Positions 25,790 to 39,029 of a stretch of 64,000 bases of DNA are shown here, one piece after another. The notes beneath the pieces are model-generated. The model was not told where the DNA came from. It did no database searches and saw nothing but the letters and a program-made list of their open reading frames with translations. The stretch is from positions 1,931,264-1,995,263 of the forward strand of contig NC_092583.1 in NCBI RefSeq assembly GCF_037975245.1, given 5' to 3'. The DNA is from Apostichopus japonicus (lineage: Eukaryota > Echinodermata > Holothuroidea > Aspidochirotida > Stichopodidae). Each line of letters opens with the position of its first letter. Position 1 is the stretch's first letter. The translations under genes and the position numbers were made by a program.

Positions 25790-26130
25790 GCATTGTATTT
25801 TATCGTTTTTCTTTGTATCTTTTGTAATATTTATATAATTATTTGTATTTGTATTGTATTGTATGTTATTGTATTGAATTGCGTTGTATTTGATCGTATT
25901 TCTTTGTATCTATTGTGTTAATCATATCATTATTTGTATTTGTATTGTATTTGTATTTGTATTTGTATTTGTATTGTATTGTATTGTATTGTATTGTATT
26001 GTATTGTATTGTATTGCATTGTATTGCATTGTATTGCATTGTATTGTATTGTTTTGTTTTGTTTTATTTGGTATTATATTGTATTGTATTGTACTGTGTC
26101 ATGTATGTTATTGTATTAAGTAGGCCTACA
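25790..26130. repeat. (GTATT)n pentanucleotide array
   Basis: GTATT units, most regular at 25940-26100, with TTTGTATTTGTA variants on the left and GTTTT variants near 26050. All three forward frames stay open because five is not a multiple of three, giving CIVLY-type spurious peptides. Confidence 0.9.
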
Positions 26131-26159
26131 TTGTATTCAATGTCAGATTGTATGGTGAA

Positions 26160-26350
26160 GTGTAATGGATTATCTTACATAGCATTACATGCGCTCCATT
26201 GTACGTACATTACATTGTATTCCGTTACATTATACATTGTATTTCGTTACATTACATTACATTAACATTACATAACTTTACATTGCATTACATTAAATTG
26301 CACTGCACTACGTGCATTACATTACACTGTGTGACGTTGAAGCATTGCTA
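26160..26350. repeat. Degenerate (ATTAC)n array
   Basis: ATTAC/ACATT units, regular around 26240-26270 and degenerate elsewhere. It is adjacent to, but has a different unit from, the GTATT array on its left. Confidence 0.75.
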
Positions 26351-26846
26351 TGTACGTGCGTTGTACTATATTGTATTGAATTGTAACGTATCGAACATAT
26401 AGGAATTTGATATCGCATTTTCTATTGATATGTATTTATTGCATTGCCCCCCCCCCCCCCCGCTCCTTTCTTTCCGCCCGCCCTCCAAGTCAATCGACTC
26501 GAAACAAGTTCGTTGTACCGATATACTGTCCAAAATACTTACTTATTAGTAACGGTAAACTTTCAATTCCATAAGACTCTTTGGAAAATGCTTTGTACCA
26601 TTTTTCGGATGTGTAAGGTAACCCTCCCACCCCTCACCCCCCCCACCCTCATCCCCTTCTTCCACCTTCCCAACAAAAAACAATTGTGCTGATCTGTACC
26701 CACATGTAATAAACTACCTTATAGGTACGTTGCGTCTATACAATATGAAAACATTCATGTTACGAACACCAGCAAAGTTAAGAATGTACTCGAATGATGG
26801 AAATGTCCCCGTCTAATCACTTCTCTACTTATCCTTCCTACCCTTT
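26351..26846. other. Gene-free interval with C-runs
   Basis: Contains a C-run at about 26446-26461 and a CCCACCCC-rich stretch at 26625-26665. No gene recognised. Confidence 0.45.
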
Positions 26847-26922
26847 CCTCCTCCTCCTCCTCCTCCTCCTCCTCCTCCTCCTCCTCCTCCTCCTCCTCCT
26901 CCTCCTCCTCCTCCTCCTCCTC
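26847..26922. repeat. (CTC)n trinucleotide array
   Basis: About 25 perfect CTC units, extended by further pyrimidine-only sequence to about 26987. All purines lie on one strand, a mirror-repeat composition that can form triplex DNA. The Leu/Glu/Gly homopolymer frames are artefacts. Confidence 0.95.
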
Positions 26923-26987
26923 TTCCCCTCCCCTCCCCCTCCCTCTTACCCTCCCTCCTCCCTCCTCTTCCATTTTTTCTTTTCTCT

Positions 26988-27748
<761 letters not shown>

Positions 27749-28194
27749 TCCTTTTAAAAGACTTGTCACGTGGATGACCGAGACGCTAAGGATCGTTATT
27801 TGAACTACTTATAATAACCTAGGCTGTATGTTCTTTTAAACTTGTTCTGAATCTTGGCCTTCGCGTAGGATTGAAGATGCTACTCCCTCTAAAGAGCGAA
27901 TCAATATGTCGCGTTCTGGGTCAGAGCCTTTGCATGTTAAATCAATAAGTTCAAACTGAGCAATGATCATTTTATCAGATACAATAATTAATTGTTCAAA
28001 TGAAATCGATTGATTTATCAGTTACAAAATGTATCCTTCACTTATTGACCTTGAAAATTATAAGTATTCCTTTAGTTTAGCACAAGCTGACGAGTCACGC
28101 TCGCAGTCATTCTGCCTATATAGATTTCTGTAACATAGGTATACGCTGTGTATTTATATACTGTTATATTCTATGATCGTATACGTTAATACTA

Positions 28195-28530
28195 TGCCGT
28201 ATACTGTTATCTTATATGTATAAATATGTATTACTGTTATCAAATATGTATAACTGTGTATTACTGTTATCATATATGTATAACTGTGTATTACTAATAT
28301 CATATATGTATAACTATGTATTACTGTTATATATGTATAACTATGTATTACTGTTATCATATATGTATAAATATGTATAACTGTTATCATATATGTATAA
28401 CTATGTATTACTGTTATAATATATGTATAACTATGTATTACTGTTATCATATATGTATAAATATGTATTACTGTTATCATATATTTATAACTATGTATTA
28501 CTGTTATCATATAAGTATTACTGTGTATTT
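28195..28530. repeat. 30-bp minisatellite
   Basis: About eleven tandem units related to TTACTGTTATCATATATGTA plus AACTATGTA. Some units lack a few bases. Because 30 is a multiple of three, frames stay open on both strands and give repetitive peptides (YICITMYYCY type). I do not consider them genes. Confidence 0.9.
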
Positions 28531-29638
28531 ACTATGTATAGTTTATTACTATTATTTGTTAAGTATTTCCATTTAGCCTTTGAAAGATCCTGCTAGGATC
28601 GAAACGTCATGCCAACTTACTTTTACACATTCTCCTATACACAGGCTCTCTAGTGGATAGGCAGTTTGCTAACAGTTTCATTTTATTTTGAACTGTTAAG
28701 TAGATGAATACAAATAAGTAGATAAATACAAAAGGAAATAGCCACGTATTATCAAACTACTTTTAAAATTATTAACCTTTATATGTCTGTTACATATTTA
28801 TTTCTTTTCTGTTCCCTGTTCGTTAATATTGCGTTTCCTTGGATTTGCATCACATAAAATAACCAGTATAAAGAAATTGTCATATATGGTTCAATATTTG
28901 CATATAAAGTTTCAATCTATAGCCAAATTATGCCTAAGAATGCATCATTTCACGTGTTCTAGTTTCATTTGTCTGGTGAAAAATACCTCCATACCCCCTA
29001 CACTGGTCTCGGCAATAATGATCCCTGCACCCCCCGCCACTCCCCCCCCCCACACCCACACCGCCTCTCCTTGTATCTGTTTTATAGAATTTAAGTTTAA
29101 CGAGACTTCTGTAAACTGTAAAAAGTAGTAACTTGTTTAACGTTTAATTCTGCTCACTGTTTACGTACGATTGTGTTTTTGCTTCTTTCGGACGCTTTAA
29201 ATGTCAACCAAGTCCTGGCACATCCCTGGAGAAGCCACGCAGGTACCGAGATGTATTGATTAATGATGAAACAGATCTTGAGAAAATTACAAGCGAAATG
29301 AGGTTAACTACATAATATTCCAAACAGTTAACACGCCTCTTCTTCCATTTGAGCTCTTACGAAATGAATTGAAAGAAAATGTCTCTCGTTTAAGTTTAAA
29401 TGCACTCGGGTATCCTGTATCGTAAACAAGTGAATTTTATTATTGAACAGAGAAAACAACTTTTTTTAATATATATGTGTCGGTATATAGTGCTTTCGCT
29501 TTGTTGTTCTTAGCCACAAATATAAACTATATAGGTAAACAAACAAACGAGTGAGGAGGAGGAGGGGCGGAGAACTGTTGGGAATTTTAATTCTTTGCTC
29601 TGACTTTGCATCAAATGTCAACTAACTAGATCAAATAA
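28531..29638. other. Gene-free interval
   Basis: No gene recognised. At 28588-28602 there is an inverted GATCCTGCTAGGATC followed by GAAACGTCATG, reminiscent of hairpin-plus-GAAACGTC motifs in retroelement ends. I could not confirm an element. Confidence 0.4.
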
Positions 29639-29888
29639 TTTGAATGATAGTGTTGAATGATAGTGTGGAGCGATAGTGTTGAAATATAGTGTTGAATGAT
29701 ATTGTTGAAATATGTTGTTGATATATATTGTTGAAATATGTTGAATGATAGTGTTGAATGATAGTGTTGAATGGTAGTGTTGAATGATGTAGTGTTGAAT
29801 GGTAGTGTTGGATTGTATTGTTGAATGATAGTGTTGAATCATGGTGTTGTATGATAGTGTTGAGTGATATAATGTTGAATGAGAGTGT
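29639..29888. repeat. 13-bp minisatellite (GTTGAATGATAGT)
   Basis: Tandem, partly diverged units of GTTGAATGATAGT with insertions such as GATGTAGT. Regular around 29740-29860. Confidence 0.85.
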
Positions 29889-32800
29889 TTAGGGGTATAA
29901 TGTGTTTTTTTTTCCTTCTAATACATATCGTATTGAATGATTCTACATCAAACCACGTTGGGAAGCTTTTACAAGCCTATACACCTAACCAACATATTTC
30001 GTTCTTTTTGTCTCAGTCAAACTGTCAATGCTGTAGGCTGATTTCATTAGGACCATCGCTGTCCCACACATGCCACCTAACCACATCCGGGAATGTTTAT
30101 CATTGCTCTTATTTCTTTCATTCCATCACCTCCCCTTCTTCCCTTTCCTTGTATCCAATCCCCTCTGAAGGATTAAAAAGTGTATTCATTGGTCTTTCTC
30201 ACGTGCGTTTATACCTACATAAAAATCACCGAAACCGCAATACCGTTAACACCGTGCTATATAGACTGAAAATGCTTCTCTAATGCCTTGTGACATTTAT
30301 AACAAAGGGATTGTACGCGTTAAGACTCCGTGTTAATCCCACTCGTAAAATGCGAAGATATAAAAAGTAAAAAAAATAAAAAAAACTTTTATCCTACTTC
30401 TTCCATTTTATGACAGACTTTTCAATAGTAAATTCGATCCGTCTGATTGCTACAACTTTTCAACAAAAGTCTCTTATTGTTCAACCCTTGAATTTTGACT
30501 TTTGATCGGCTTTTCCGCTGTCCGCCCCGCCCTTGAAAAGCCTAACCTATTCATTGCATTGAATTCGTAAGCTGCGGGGAGCCTAAGCTCTTTATTGTGT
30601 TGGATAACATGGGCATATGTCAGTTGGGAATCGATGGATTCTCGTATATGACAAGAGGGAAAACTCAGTAAAGCTATCTGCAAAGAAGTCAGAATCAAAT
30701 ATTGTTACTAAATGCTGCTGGTTTCGTTTGATCTATTCAACAGCTTACAATATTTCGTCACGCATTACGTCATTAAATGTAACATTTATAATTGGACTAC
30801 ATAACGATATTATTCTTTTCTAATAAAGGGTAGGCCTCGTTGGTTTATAATAAGCCTAACTGTAGTCCAAGATAAATTAGAACTTCAGCCCCAATTCATA
30901 TATTCAAACTAGGCTAGGCTATAAGCAGATCATTCCGTGCTGATAGTCTGGTCATGATACTTACAGGTCAACACGACTGGCCAAAACTATGCTAGAAATT
31001 CAAATAATGGTCACTCATGCTGCAACTTCGAAAAGCATTTTACAACTATACTCCACTCATCCCTCGATGTCTGGAAGTCACTTAAAATTGCAGAACCACC
31101 AGCAATTTACTTTTGAGTTATATTTTTTGGGGGGTGGGGGAGGGGGTTTGCGGCAATAACTGACGATCTCTTAGTAACATAATTTTATCAAAATTTGAGA
31201 CATCATTGTTATAATAATACGTTTATGTCTAAAAATTGTTCAATGGTTTGTTTTGCGTGACCATATCATTCAAATATGGTCACCGTGGTCAATATTCTTA
31301 AACTGATTTTATTACAACCTTCGAGGAAATTTTCCCCAGTGTGACATTCAGTCATCTTGTATGTTCCTTAAAATTAATATCTGAGAACAATTTGGAGAGT
31401 AAAGACCTGCAGGAAAGTTCTTTTCGAAAACTTCTAGCAATTTATAGCGTGCTATAATTTTGGGCCTTTACTGACTACCTTTAAATGCTCACTTCGCGTC
31501 AGATGTATCAATGTTACAATACCCTTGTACAGGGAAACTGAAAAAAAGCACTCCCTCGTAATTCTAAGAAGTGTATGCTTGATTGCGGCTTCGTTAGAGC
31601 GCATTCTTTTTTGCCCGTTATTTGACCTCCCATGGACCAGCGCACGCCCCGAGGATAACCCAACCGTAACCAACGGGTAGAACGATCAATACTTTGTCGC
31701 TGCCTCAATTGACTAAAAAGATCAACATGCTTTGCCTCTGATCCTAACCAAATAAATCTTTAAGTCGCCTTATCGAATTTACAAACAATGGTATGCTCCC
31801 CTGCTGTTGAACTTTAATAATAAAGAACGAGACACTGTTTAACATTGACATGAAAGAAAACAATAAACAACTAAAAGACAAAAGCATAACAATAATCATC
31901 ATTTGCATACAACAGGTTTATTCAGGGGTGGGACTTAAGTTCTTAAGAGGTCCTCGCTGCTCACCCCTCAAATCGATATTAGCCCTTTCTGTATACTCTT
32001 GTATTCAACAAGATCAACAGAATCGTGTTATATTTGCCCCTCTGCGAGCGCTTGGCTTCTATTACAAAACTGACACCCCGTTACAAAAGTCATCTTTAAC
32101 ATATTTCGGGAACGGATTCATTTTATTGTTTTTATGCAAGTAAGTTTTCTGACTTTCTTAATAAGTTATTTTGTTTTATTTATTTATTTATCTATCTAAC
32201 TATTTAGTTATTATTATTATTATTAATATGTTATTTTTGGAATGCCGACATTTTTGCAGCTTTGCCATCTCTTTTAGTAATTTCAGATCGTACCATTTTT
32301 TAGTAAAAAGTACTTATTGCAATTTACTTGTATACAGTTATCTTTGACTTTTATCAGGCACAACTTTTTCTCTCCGCGGCTCAGGGTTCAAAACTTGTTG
32401 AGGAGTATTGATACTGAAGTTAAGGTACGATTGTGCCTTCCGATTGGCCAGAGGGGCTGAAACGCGCAGGCCGTTCGTTTGGCTGAAGGGGAGAAAAAAA
32501 AGGAGAAAAATTTAAAAAGAAAGAAAAAAATTAAAAAAGAGCAAAAAGAAAATTTACAAAGCTTGACTCGCGCAAAAGCCAGCCTACATCTTCGCCTTGT
32601 CTTTTACACGTATTTCCCATAGGACTCGATAACATCTTACCCAAACCCATAGTCCTTTCAAAGATGGGTTTTGCCCAGGGCATCCTACAATACAATTTCA
32701 TGTTTGACGTTTACCATGGACAGAGTGAGGCATAAGCTTATCAAATTATGGGGAAATTTTTTTTTTATCTGGAGGTAAAAATGTTGTTAAAGATTACAGC

Positions 32801-33600
32801 AAAAGGCCTCTTTTTTCGGACTAAAATTTGAGTGTGATGTGAACAAAATTATATCGGTTTTGACTGATTAAGTCTAAAGGGTCCTTGAGAAAGGTACATA
32901 TACAAACAAGAAAGAAAGAAGGAAGGAAGGAGAGAAAAAAATATCCATTTTGAAAGTGGTATAGTATCAATATAACTCTATTTGTTCTTTGCTTAAAGGC
33001 AGAAATTTGAAAGAAAAAAGACCGAACTGAAAAAAAGAGTAGAAAGTAGAAAGAAAGAAAAATAAATATTTTAAGATTTTTACCGGTTAAGTTAATTAAT
33101 CAACTTATCGAAAAGGGCATCTTTGTGTAAGCTTTATGTTAAGACGGTTTTAAAGAAGGCGGTTAGGGTGGGGGAGAGCAAACCTGCCAGGGTAGATTAG
33201 GGAACGACTTTGACAGGTGATTGGTATAACGGTACAAAAATAAATGCTCGATATTTGAACCTTGCTATCAGTTTCTGTGACTTGATGCTTTGGATTTAAT
33301 TACAGGATATACATATTCATTTACACTTAATGAGTAATAACCAATTGTCCACTTTCCCGCTCACATATATCCATAGAAAATATTCCTGTTGGGGAAGGAT
33401 ATATGCAAAGGAAACGTATTGGAATAGATAGTAAAAAACGCCTCTACACTTTTTTTGGGGGTGGAGGAAGGGGAGGGGGAGGAGAGGGGGAGGACCATAC
33501 GATTGCCCTTCATGTGAGTAGGCTTTAACCAGAGTAGTTGATCTGCGTTTCTGGCTGAAACGACTCACGGGCAACATCTCTTCCTTTGTATGATCCTTAA
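29889..33600. other. Gene-free interval
   Basis: No supported gene. Largest open frame is 134 codons (from 29879) with no recognisable domain and a composition like the surroundings. Contains a G-run near 31129-31146, TTAT/ATT repeats at 32165-32226 and A-rich tracts at 32488-32550. Confidence 0.45.
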
Positions 33601-33624
33601 CCCCCCCCCCAATGGGGGGGGGGG
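33601..33624. repeat. C10-AAT-G11 perfect snapback
   Basis: Ten C, then AAT, then eleven G: a perfect GC hairpin with a 3-base loop. Slippage plus inversion is one possible origin; assembly error is another. Confidence 0.85.
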
Positions 33625-33679
33625 CTTCCGTAAAGGTTATGCTTCTCCATAAATCAGTAAGGGCAAGATTATTATCACA

Positions 33680-33778
33680 GTTAGCCTAAATTGTAAGGGT
33701 ATATCCGATATAAAACACCAATTTCCATGAACAAACGAACATACTACTATTCCTAGATCTTTCACAAAGAAGAACATT

Positions 33779-33816
<38 letters not shown>

Positions 33817-34200
33817 ATATCCTAGAGAGGGCGTGGTTACTTTGGCGGATTGTCATGACTGCATATGAATATTCATATCACATTACTGTTTAAAAGGTAG
33901 CTGTCAGATAACAGAAAAGAATATATGAATATTTATCTAAAGTTATTGTTTCATCACCTTAGTATGCAGTTAGGCTTAATTGTAAGGATATATCATGTAA
34001 GAAAAAAGTGCATTTCCAAGAAAAAAGAAAAGAACACATTATCTGTGCCTAGATCCTTCACAAAGAATAACATTCCATATATATCGATATTTCGTAGCGA
34101 GGGTTTGGATACTTGGGTGGGGTTGTCATGACTCTTAATGAAAAGAATAAATGAAATGACTCTTTATGAATATTCATATCAAATTACTATTTATTAGGAA
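33680..34200. repeat. Diverged tandem duplication
   Basis: The segment 33680-33900 and the segment 33967-34200 share an ordered series of blocks: GTTAGCCTAAATTGTAAGG / GTTAGGCTTAATTGTAAGG, CCTAGATC(T/C)TTCACAAAGA, ATCGATAT, TTGTCATGACT and ATGAATATTCATATCA. A (TA)n tract (33782-33812) is expanded in the first copy only. Confidence 0.75.
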
Positions 34201-34222
34201 GACGAAATTTGTAAAAACTGCT

Positions 34223-34546
34223 TTCAGTTTTCTTGTGTCAGTCTATGTGTTAATAACAACATATGAATAATCATCTTTGTGAATATTCATCATTGTGGAC
34301 GATTCAGTTTTTCTTGTGTCAGTCTATGTTGTAATAACAATATTTGAATATTCATCTAAGTGAACATTCATCATTGTGGATGATTCAGTTTTTCTTGTGT
34401 CAGTCTATGTTGTACTCAAAACATATGAATATTCATCTAAGTGAATATTCATCATTGTGGATGATTCAGTTTTCTTGTGTCAGTCTATGTTTAATAACAA
34501 CATATGAATATTCATCTATGTGAATATTCATCATTGTGGATGATTG
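34223..34546. repeat. 80-bp minisatellite with TGAATATTCA palindromes
   Basis: Four tandem units starting at 34223, 34303, 34384 and 34465. Each contains TTCAGTTTTCTTGTGTCAGT, then a TATGAATATTCATC block, then GTGAATATTCATCATTGTGG. With the two upstream occurrences (33866, 34167) there are eight TGAATATTCA palindromes in about 670 bases, four of them extended to ATGAATATTCAT. Confidence 0.85.
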
Positions 34547-37369
34547 GGTGCTTTTAATAAGTACCACACATAATAGATTGTATAGACAAAATGTTCACAG
34601 CGGACTAGTGGTATTACGGCAAAAGAGATATCAGTTCTTCGATATATGAACAATTGCACTTAGTTTTTCCTCTTTCATTTATGGTTCTAATGACAGGACT
34701 GGATATACATATTCATTAAATTAACTTAATTTAAACAATTTCCGTAAAGAGATTTAATCCAAGCACCATCTAAAGAAACATTTGAAGTCGATAGTGTGTC
34801 ATTCTTGGTAATATCCCATTTCCACGCACTTTTTCCCAAAAAGTTGATATTTTAATATCTTTTTGGCTCACTTAATATGATGATATCGGCGACTTTGTCC
34901 AAACGATCCAATTGTGCTATAAACATACCACTCCAACATAACCCCCCCCCCCCCCAAAGAAAAAATATCAAAAATTTACCTCATTTCACGTTTATTTGTT
35001 CTTAACAACATCGTCATTTCTGATGGTGTTAAAATCATATATCGATTAATCATTAATACTCAAAAATAGGACAAAAGGTCTCTTTTACTTTCCACGGGTT
35101 TATTTTTTTTTTATATTTTCTTTTCTTTCTTTTGCGCATGTTGTCACGTGATAAAAACGCCACCCAACCATCCATATACTAATAACTTGCAATACAAAGA
35201 GAGGGAAGACCAAAATTTAAACTTAACACGTTATCACCTTTCGGGCGTACCATTTATTACACCCTATTAATCTTACAGAGAAAAGCGATTCATCATCCCT
35301 TTTCTCATTTCATAAAAAAATAAAATAAAAAAAAAATAAAAAATTCTCTCAATTTTTCGTCTATATTTTCTGCATCATTAATCTACGTATTAACACCAGA
35401 CAAATCGGCATCGCTTAATATTTATTTTTTGGCTAAAATCTTTTTTTCTGTGTGTGTGTGTTTTAAGCTAATTAACTTTACAAAAACCTCAGATCCTTCC
35501 TAAACCACTTTGTATAGTGTCGTCACTTCTGTAATAGTAAAATAACGTAATTTTAAGTAAAAACGGTATAATTTATTATTTTTTTATTTTAACGTTTTTT
35601 ATTTATTATTTTTATTATTTTTTTCTGTTGCGAAAAATGGGGTTAAGTATATAAGTGTACTCAACTTTGACTTTTTATTTTTCAAATTTTTAGAGGACAA
35701 TGTTCGATATAAGATGCTTTTAGAGAATGACAAAGTTAACGCAACCATTATGACTTATTTGGACAAAAGACAAATGAAATGTATTCTACGAGTAAAATTA
35801 TTACTGAAATGTCTTATTTATAAGAAATTTTGAGATGGCGAAAATCTATTTGAGTTTGAGTATAATTCCACAACAATAAGAGAGGTGTAGTACAAAGTCA
35901 AGATAAATCAAGGTGGTGGAGGAGGACTGAAAACACAATAGCTTGTACAAGCAGCCAAAACCTTAAACACGTTAAACAATACAGATATAAACACAATACA
36001 ACAATAGAGGAAGAGAACAAAGGAAAAAACAATGGTATATATATAACAACTTAAAAGCAATAATGATTTACCAAAAAAAACATTTAACTTTTAATAATTG
36101 TCAGACCCAGCTGTTTATATTACAATCATGATGCTTTTTGTGAAATTTGATTCAGGCGTTTAAGAAAGTGGGTTGGTTTTAACATTTTCTTTTCTCCTTA
36201 GAATTTTTCGTTTGACCGTGACTGGCACAAGAAGATGGGGTGGATGGATATGTGGGGGTGGGGGGGGGTAATATTAGGTCTGATGCTACGATAAGGAAAA
36301 CTTAGTGTTTCCAACAACTCCCTGGTAGTGAACGAGTAAAAGTAGCCTACATTGTGTCTGAAAATTAAAACCTTTGACATTCATAATTGCTAACCTTATA
36401 CGGACTCTTGTAAAGCATTGCCTATATACGGCTACTAAAATGTTTCGATATCTTAGTTATAAGGGTTGCACCTGATAACTTATCCAAGAGTCCTCTGTGT
36501 ATAGAGATTGTGCATATACCTTTTACATTAAAACAAATAGAATTTGATCTTAGAATTATTCTTTAACTTTTACTTATACTCATATGTGTGCGTGTGCGTG
36601 CTTGTTGATAAATGTTAAGTAAATCTGGAACACTATGCTAACTTTCCAAGGTTAAGTAAGTTGCTCTTTAACCCTCACGTCAAATCAAGCGGAAAGGGTG
36701 CTTTGAGAACAGGGGGTGTAGAATCCTTCATTTATCAGACCACAATCATTGATTAAGTGTCCTTTTCATCGCCTTACCATCCGACAATTTCTTTAGTCCT
36801 GGATTTTCCGCGTCAATTGCATTTCATTGGAGTAAGATATCAACGAAGCGATTTTTAAACCGCTTCCCCTTTTCAGTTTTTTCTTCTTCTTCTTCTTTTT
36901 CTTTCTTACTAATAAAGAAAAGAGAAGGAGGGGAAAAAGACGAGAAGACGAAATCGACTCTTGTATTCATGTCACATAAAAACTGACAATGGAGTGAAAA
37001 GAAGGGGGCGTCGAGAAGTTGAATGGAAAGGCGATTAAGAGGGGAGGGTCAGACGATCCCCGGCAGGGAAGAGGCAATACTAGAAAGGGTTGTCCTTGAG
37101 ACATTTGACAAGCTTGACGTATTGTGGATATAGTTGTCTTTCGTGAAAACAACCTTAAGTCATCTTCAATGATCACAAGAGGGGTTGAAACCTTTTGTCC
37201 TTTTAGAAACTTGTCGATTGTTTGGTACAAAAGGAAGCGCTCGTTGCGACAGCCGTCAAAGAATTAGAGAGTTAACTTATGAAGTGTATCACAAGGCCGC
37301 GTGAAGACTCACATGGACTAGCCGTCGCTATGATAATGTATCGTAACCTTCTAGAGCTTGAACGACTTC
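34547..37369. other. Gene-free interval
   Basis: AT-rich with a C-run at 34942-34956, A/T homopolymer tracts at 35318-35345 and 35575-35625, a G-run at 36249-36268 and TTC units at 36882-36905. No gene recognised. Confidence 0.45.
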
Positions 37370-37780
37370 AAACACCTAATCCACCACCACCACCTGCCCC
37401 TCCCCCTCCCCTCCCCTTTCCCCGTCCCCTCCCTATACCCCTCCTCCCAGAGAAAATGTTCTTGCTTTTAAATTTGGACATATATGCCCATATGCGAAGG
37501 ACATGAGTTCGATTGTTCATGGAAATGGATGTACCCTTAATTTAAGTGACAATAAGGTGTCGGCATATACTAAACACCTAATCCACCACCACCTACCCCT
37601 CCCCCTCCCCTTACCCCTTCCCCTTTTGCTCCCTATACCCCTCCTCCCAGAAAAAAATGTTCTTGCTTTTGAATTAGGCTAAAGGTCCATATGCGAATGA
37701 AATGAGTTTTTTTGTTCATGGAAATGGATGTACCCTTAATTTAATGCTTAACATGTGACAATAAAGTGTCGGCATATACT
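37370..37780. repeat. 202-bp tandem duplication with C-rich head
   Basis: Two copies starting at 37370 and 37572, both beginning AAACACCTAATCCACCACCA, passing through a CCCCTCCC-rich tract and CCTATACCCCTCCTCCCAGA, and ending GTGTCGGCATATACT. The second copy has small insertions and deletions. Confidence 0.85.
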
Positions 37781-38415
37781 CCGTTCAATATTGTAAAAAC
37801 GAATTTAGTTGTGCAAATATTTACAAAGGTTTAACACTCAAATGATTCATAGTACTCAATGTACTCATAACTTCATGATTTAATTTGAACCTTTTGTTTT
37901 TAATCAACACATTAGAATGCATCTTATGAATCACGGGACGTAATTTTTAAACCAAGATTGGCTGTATACAATCAAATGTTAATTGGCAATTTTTTTCTTG
38001 TAGTTGTTGGATTTTAAACATAAATGTTGTGCATTGTTTGTAAAATAATAAGTTTAAAGTTAATTTTAACTTGTAACGTGAAATATTTCTTTCTTCTTTA
38101 TTCTGGTTATGATTATAAAATTAATATATTGTAAGAAACTTCACAGAAGAATTCCATAAAAGTTGTTTGTATCAAAACACAAAAAATATTAATCAACATT
38201 CATTTTGGAATATTCCTCTTCTGTTAGAAATTATTCCTTCTGATGTATGTTCTGCATGACAGATACAAAATTGATGACAGAAATATTTTCGATTTTAACA
38301 ACTTTTGTCGAAAATTAATCATTTGGTTATTCATTAATTAAAGTTAAATGGAATTATATCGATCAATTGTATTGTTATTAAGACTTTTCTAAAGTTGAGT
38401 TTGTTGATGCCATCA

Positions 38416-38423
38416 TGACGTCA
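38416..38423. promoter_or_regulatory. CRE palindrome TGACGTCA
   Basis: Perfect full-site cAMP response element / ATF-CREB palindrome about 0.6 kb upstream of the Sp coding exon. Function is inferred only from the motif and its clustering. Confidence 0.4.
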
Positions 38424-38743
38424 TTGCGATGAAATATCTTATTTAAGGTATTAACATAATAACATATCACTTCATGTGTTACGGTACGCCTTGAGGCATA
38501 CTGACAATATTACAATATACAAGTTATGCAAACAGAAAGACCGCTCGTGGTAAAGTAAAAACGAATAGAAACTCGCAACATTTCAATGGATGTTTTCTTT
38601 ACACAAGCTTATCTTAGTAGATCCTGGGTCCTGTTGAAAAACATGGTTTTCTCTCTTGAAATTAATTGGACACGGAAAAGTATCAATTTCAATAACAATG
38701 AACAATTTAAAAAAAAAATGAAGCAATAATGAAGACGTCAATA

Positions 38744-38751
38744 TGACGTCA
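38744..38751. promoter_or_regulatory. CRE palindrome TGACGTCA
   Basis: Second perfect full-site CRE, about 0.29 kb before the Sp coding exon. A half-related AGACGTCA sits eleven bases to its left (38733-38740). Confidence 0.4.
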
Positions 38752-39029
38752 CAAGCCATTGATGATATTCTTTTGTTAATTAACCTATTCTTATGCAGAA
38801 TTTCCTCTCTGAACTTCGATTGACTATTGCAATCGTGGCGTCGTGGCATACAAAAGTTGAACAAATAGCTAACTGCATAGTCGTAACATAGAAACCCCCA
38901 AAGGTTTTTTAACTCCCTATTTTTACCAATTAATTCTTTATATTAAACATACAGTTTATCAAATATCAAGGTCGCATTAACTTTTGCGTTTTTTGTTTTA
39001 AACCTAGGTTACAGTCAAAAGGACCCACA

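Larger units (their letters stand above)
37781..39029. other. Upstream flank of the Sp gene
   Basis: AT-rich non-coding sequence before the zinc-finger exon. It carries two perfect CRE palindromes (38416, 38744) and ends in a possible splice acceptor: AACCTAG followed by an open frame that runs into the exon's first ATG (39030). A 5' exon of the Sp gene may lie further upstream, but I could not identify it. Confidence 0.5.

Noticed and set aside
25884-26265. Cys/Tyr/Ile/Leu-rich frames of up to 116 codons
   Set aside because: Translations of the GTATT pentanucleotide array.
29879-30283. 134-codon frame starting with a hydrophobic stretch
   Set aside because: No domain recognised, begins inside a minisatellite edge, and composition matches the non-coding surroundings.
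34223-34546. CRISPR-like array
   Set aside because: Units of about 80 bases are similar along their whole length with no unique spacers, and the genome is eukaryotic.
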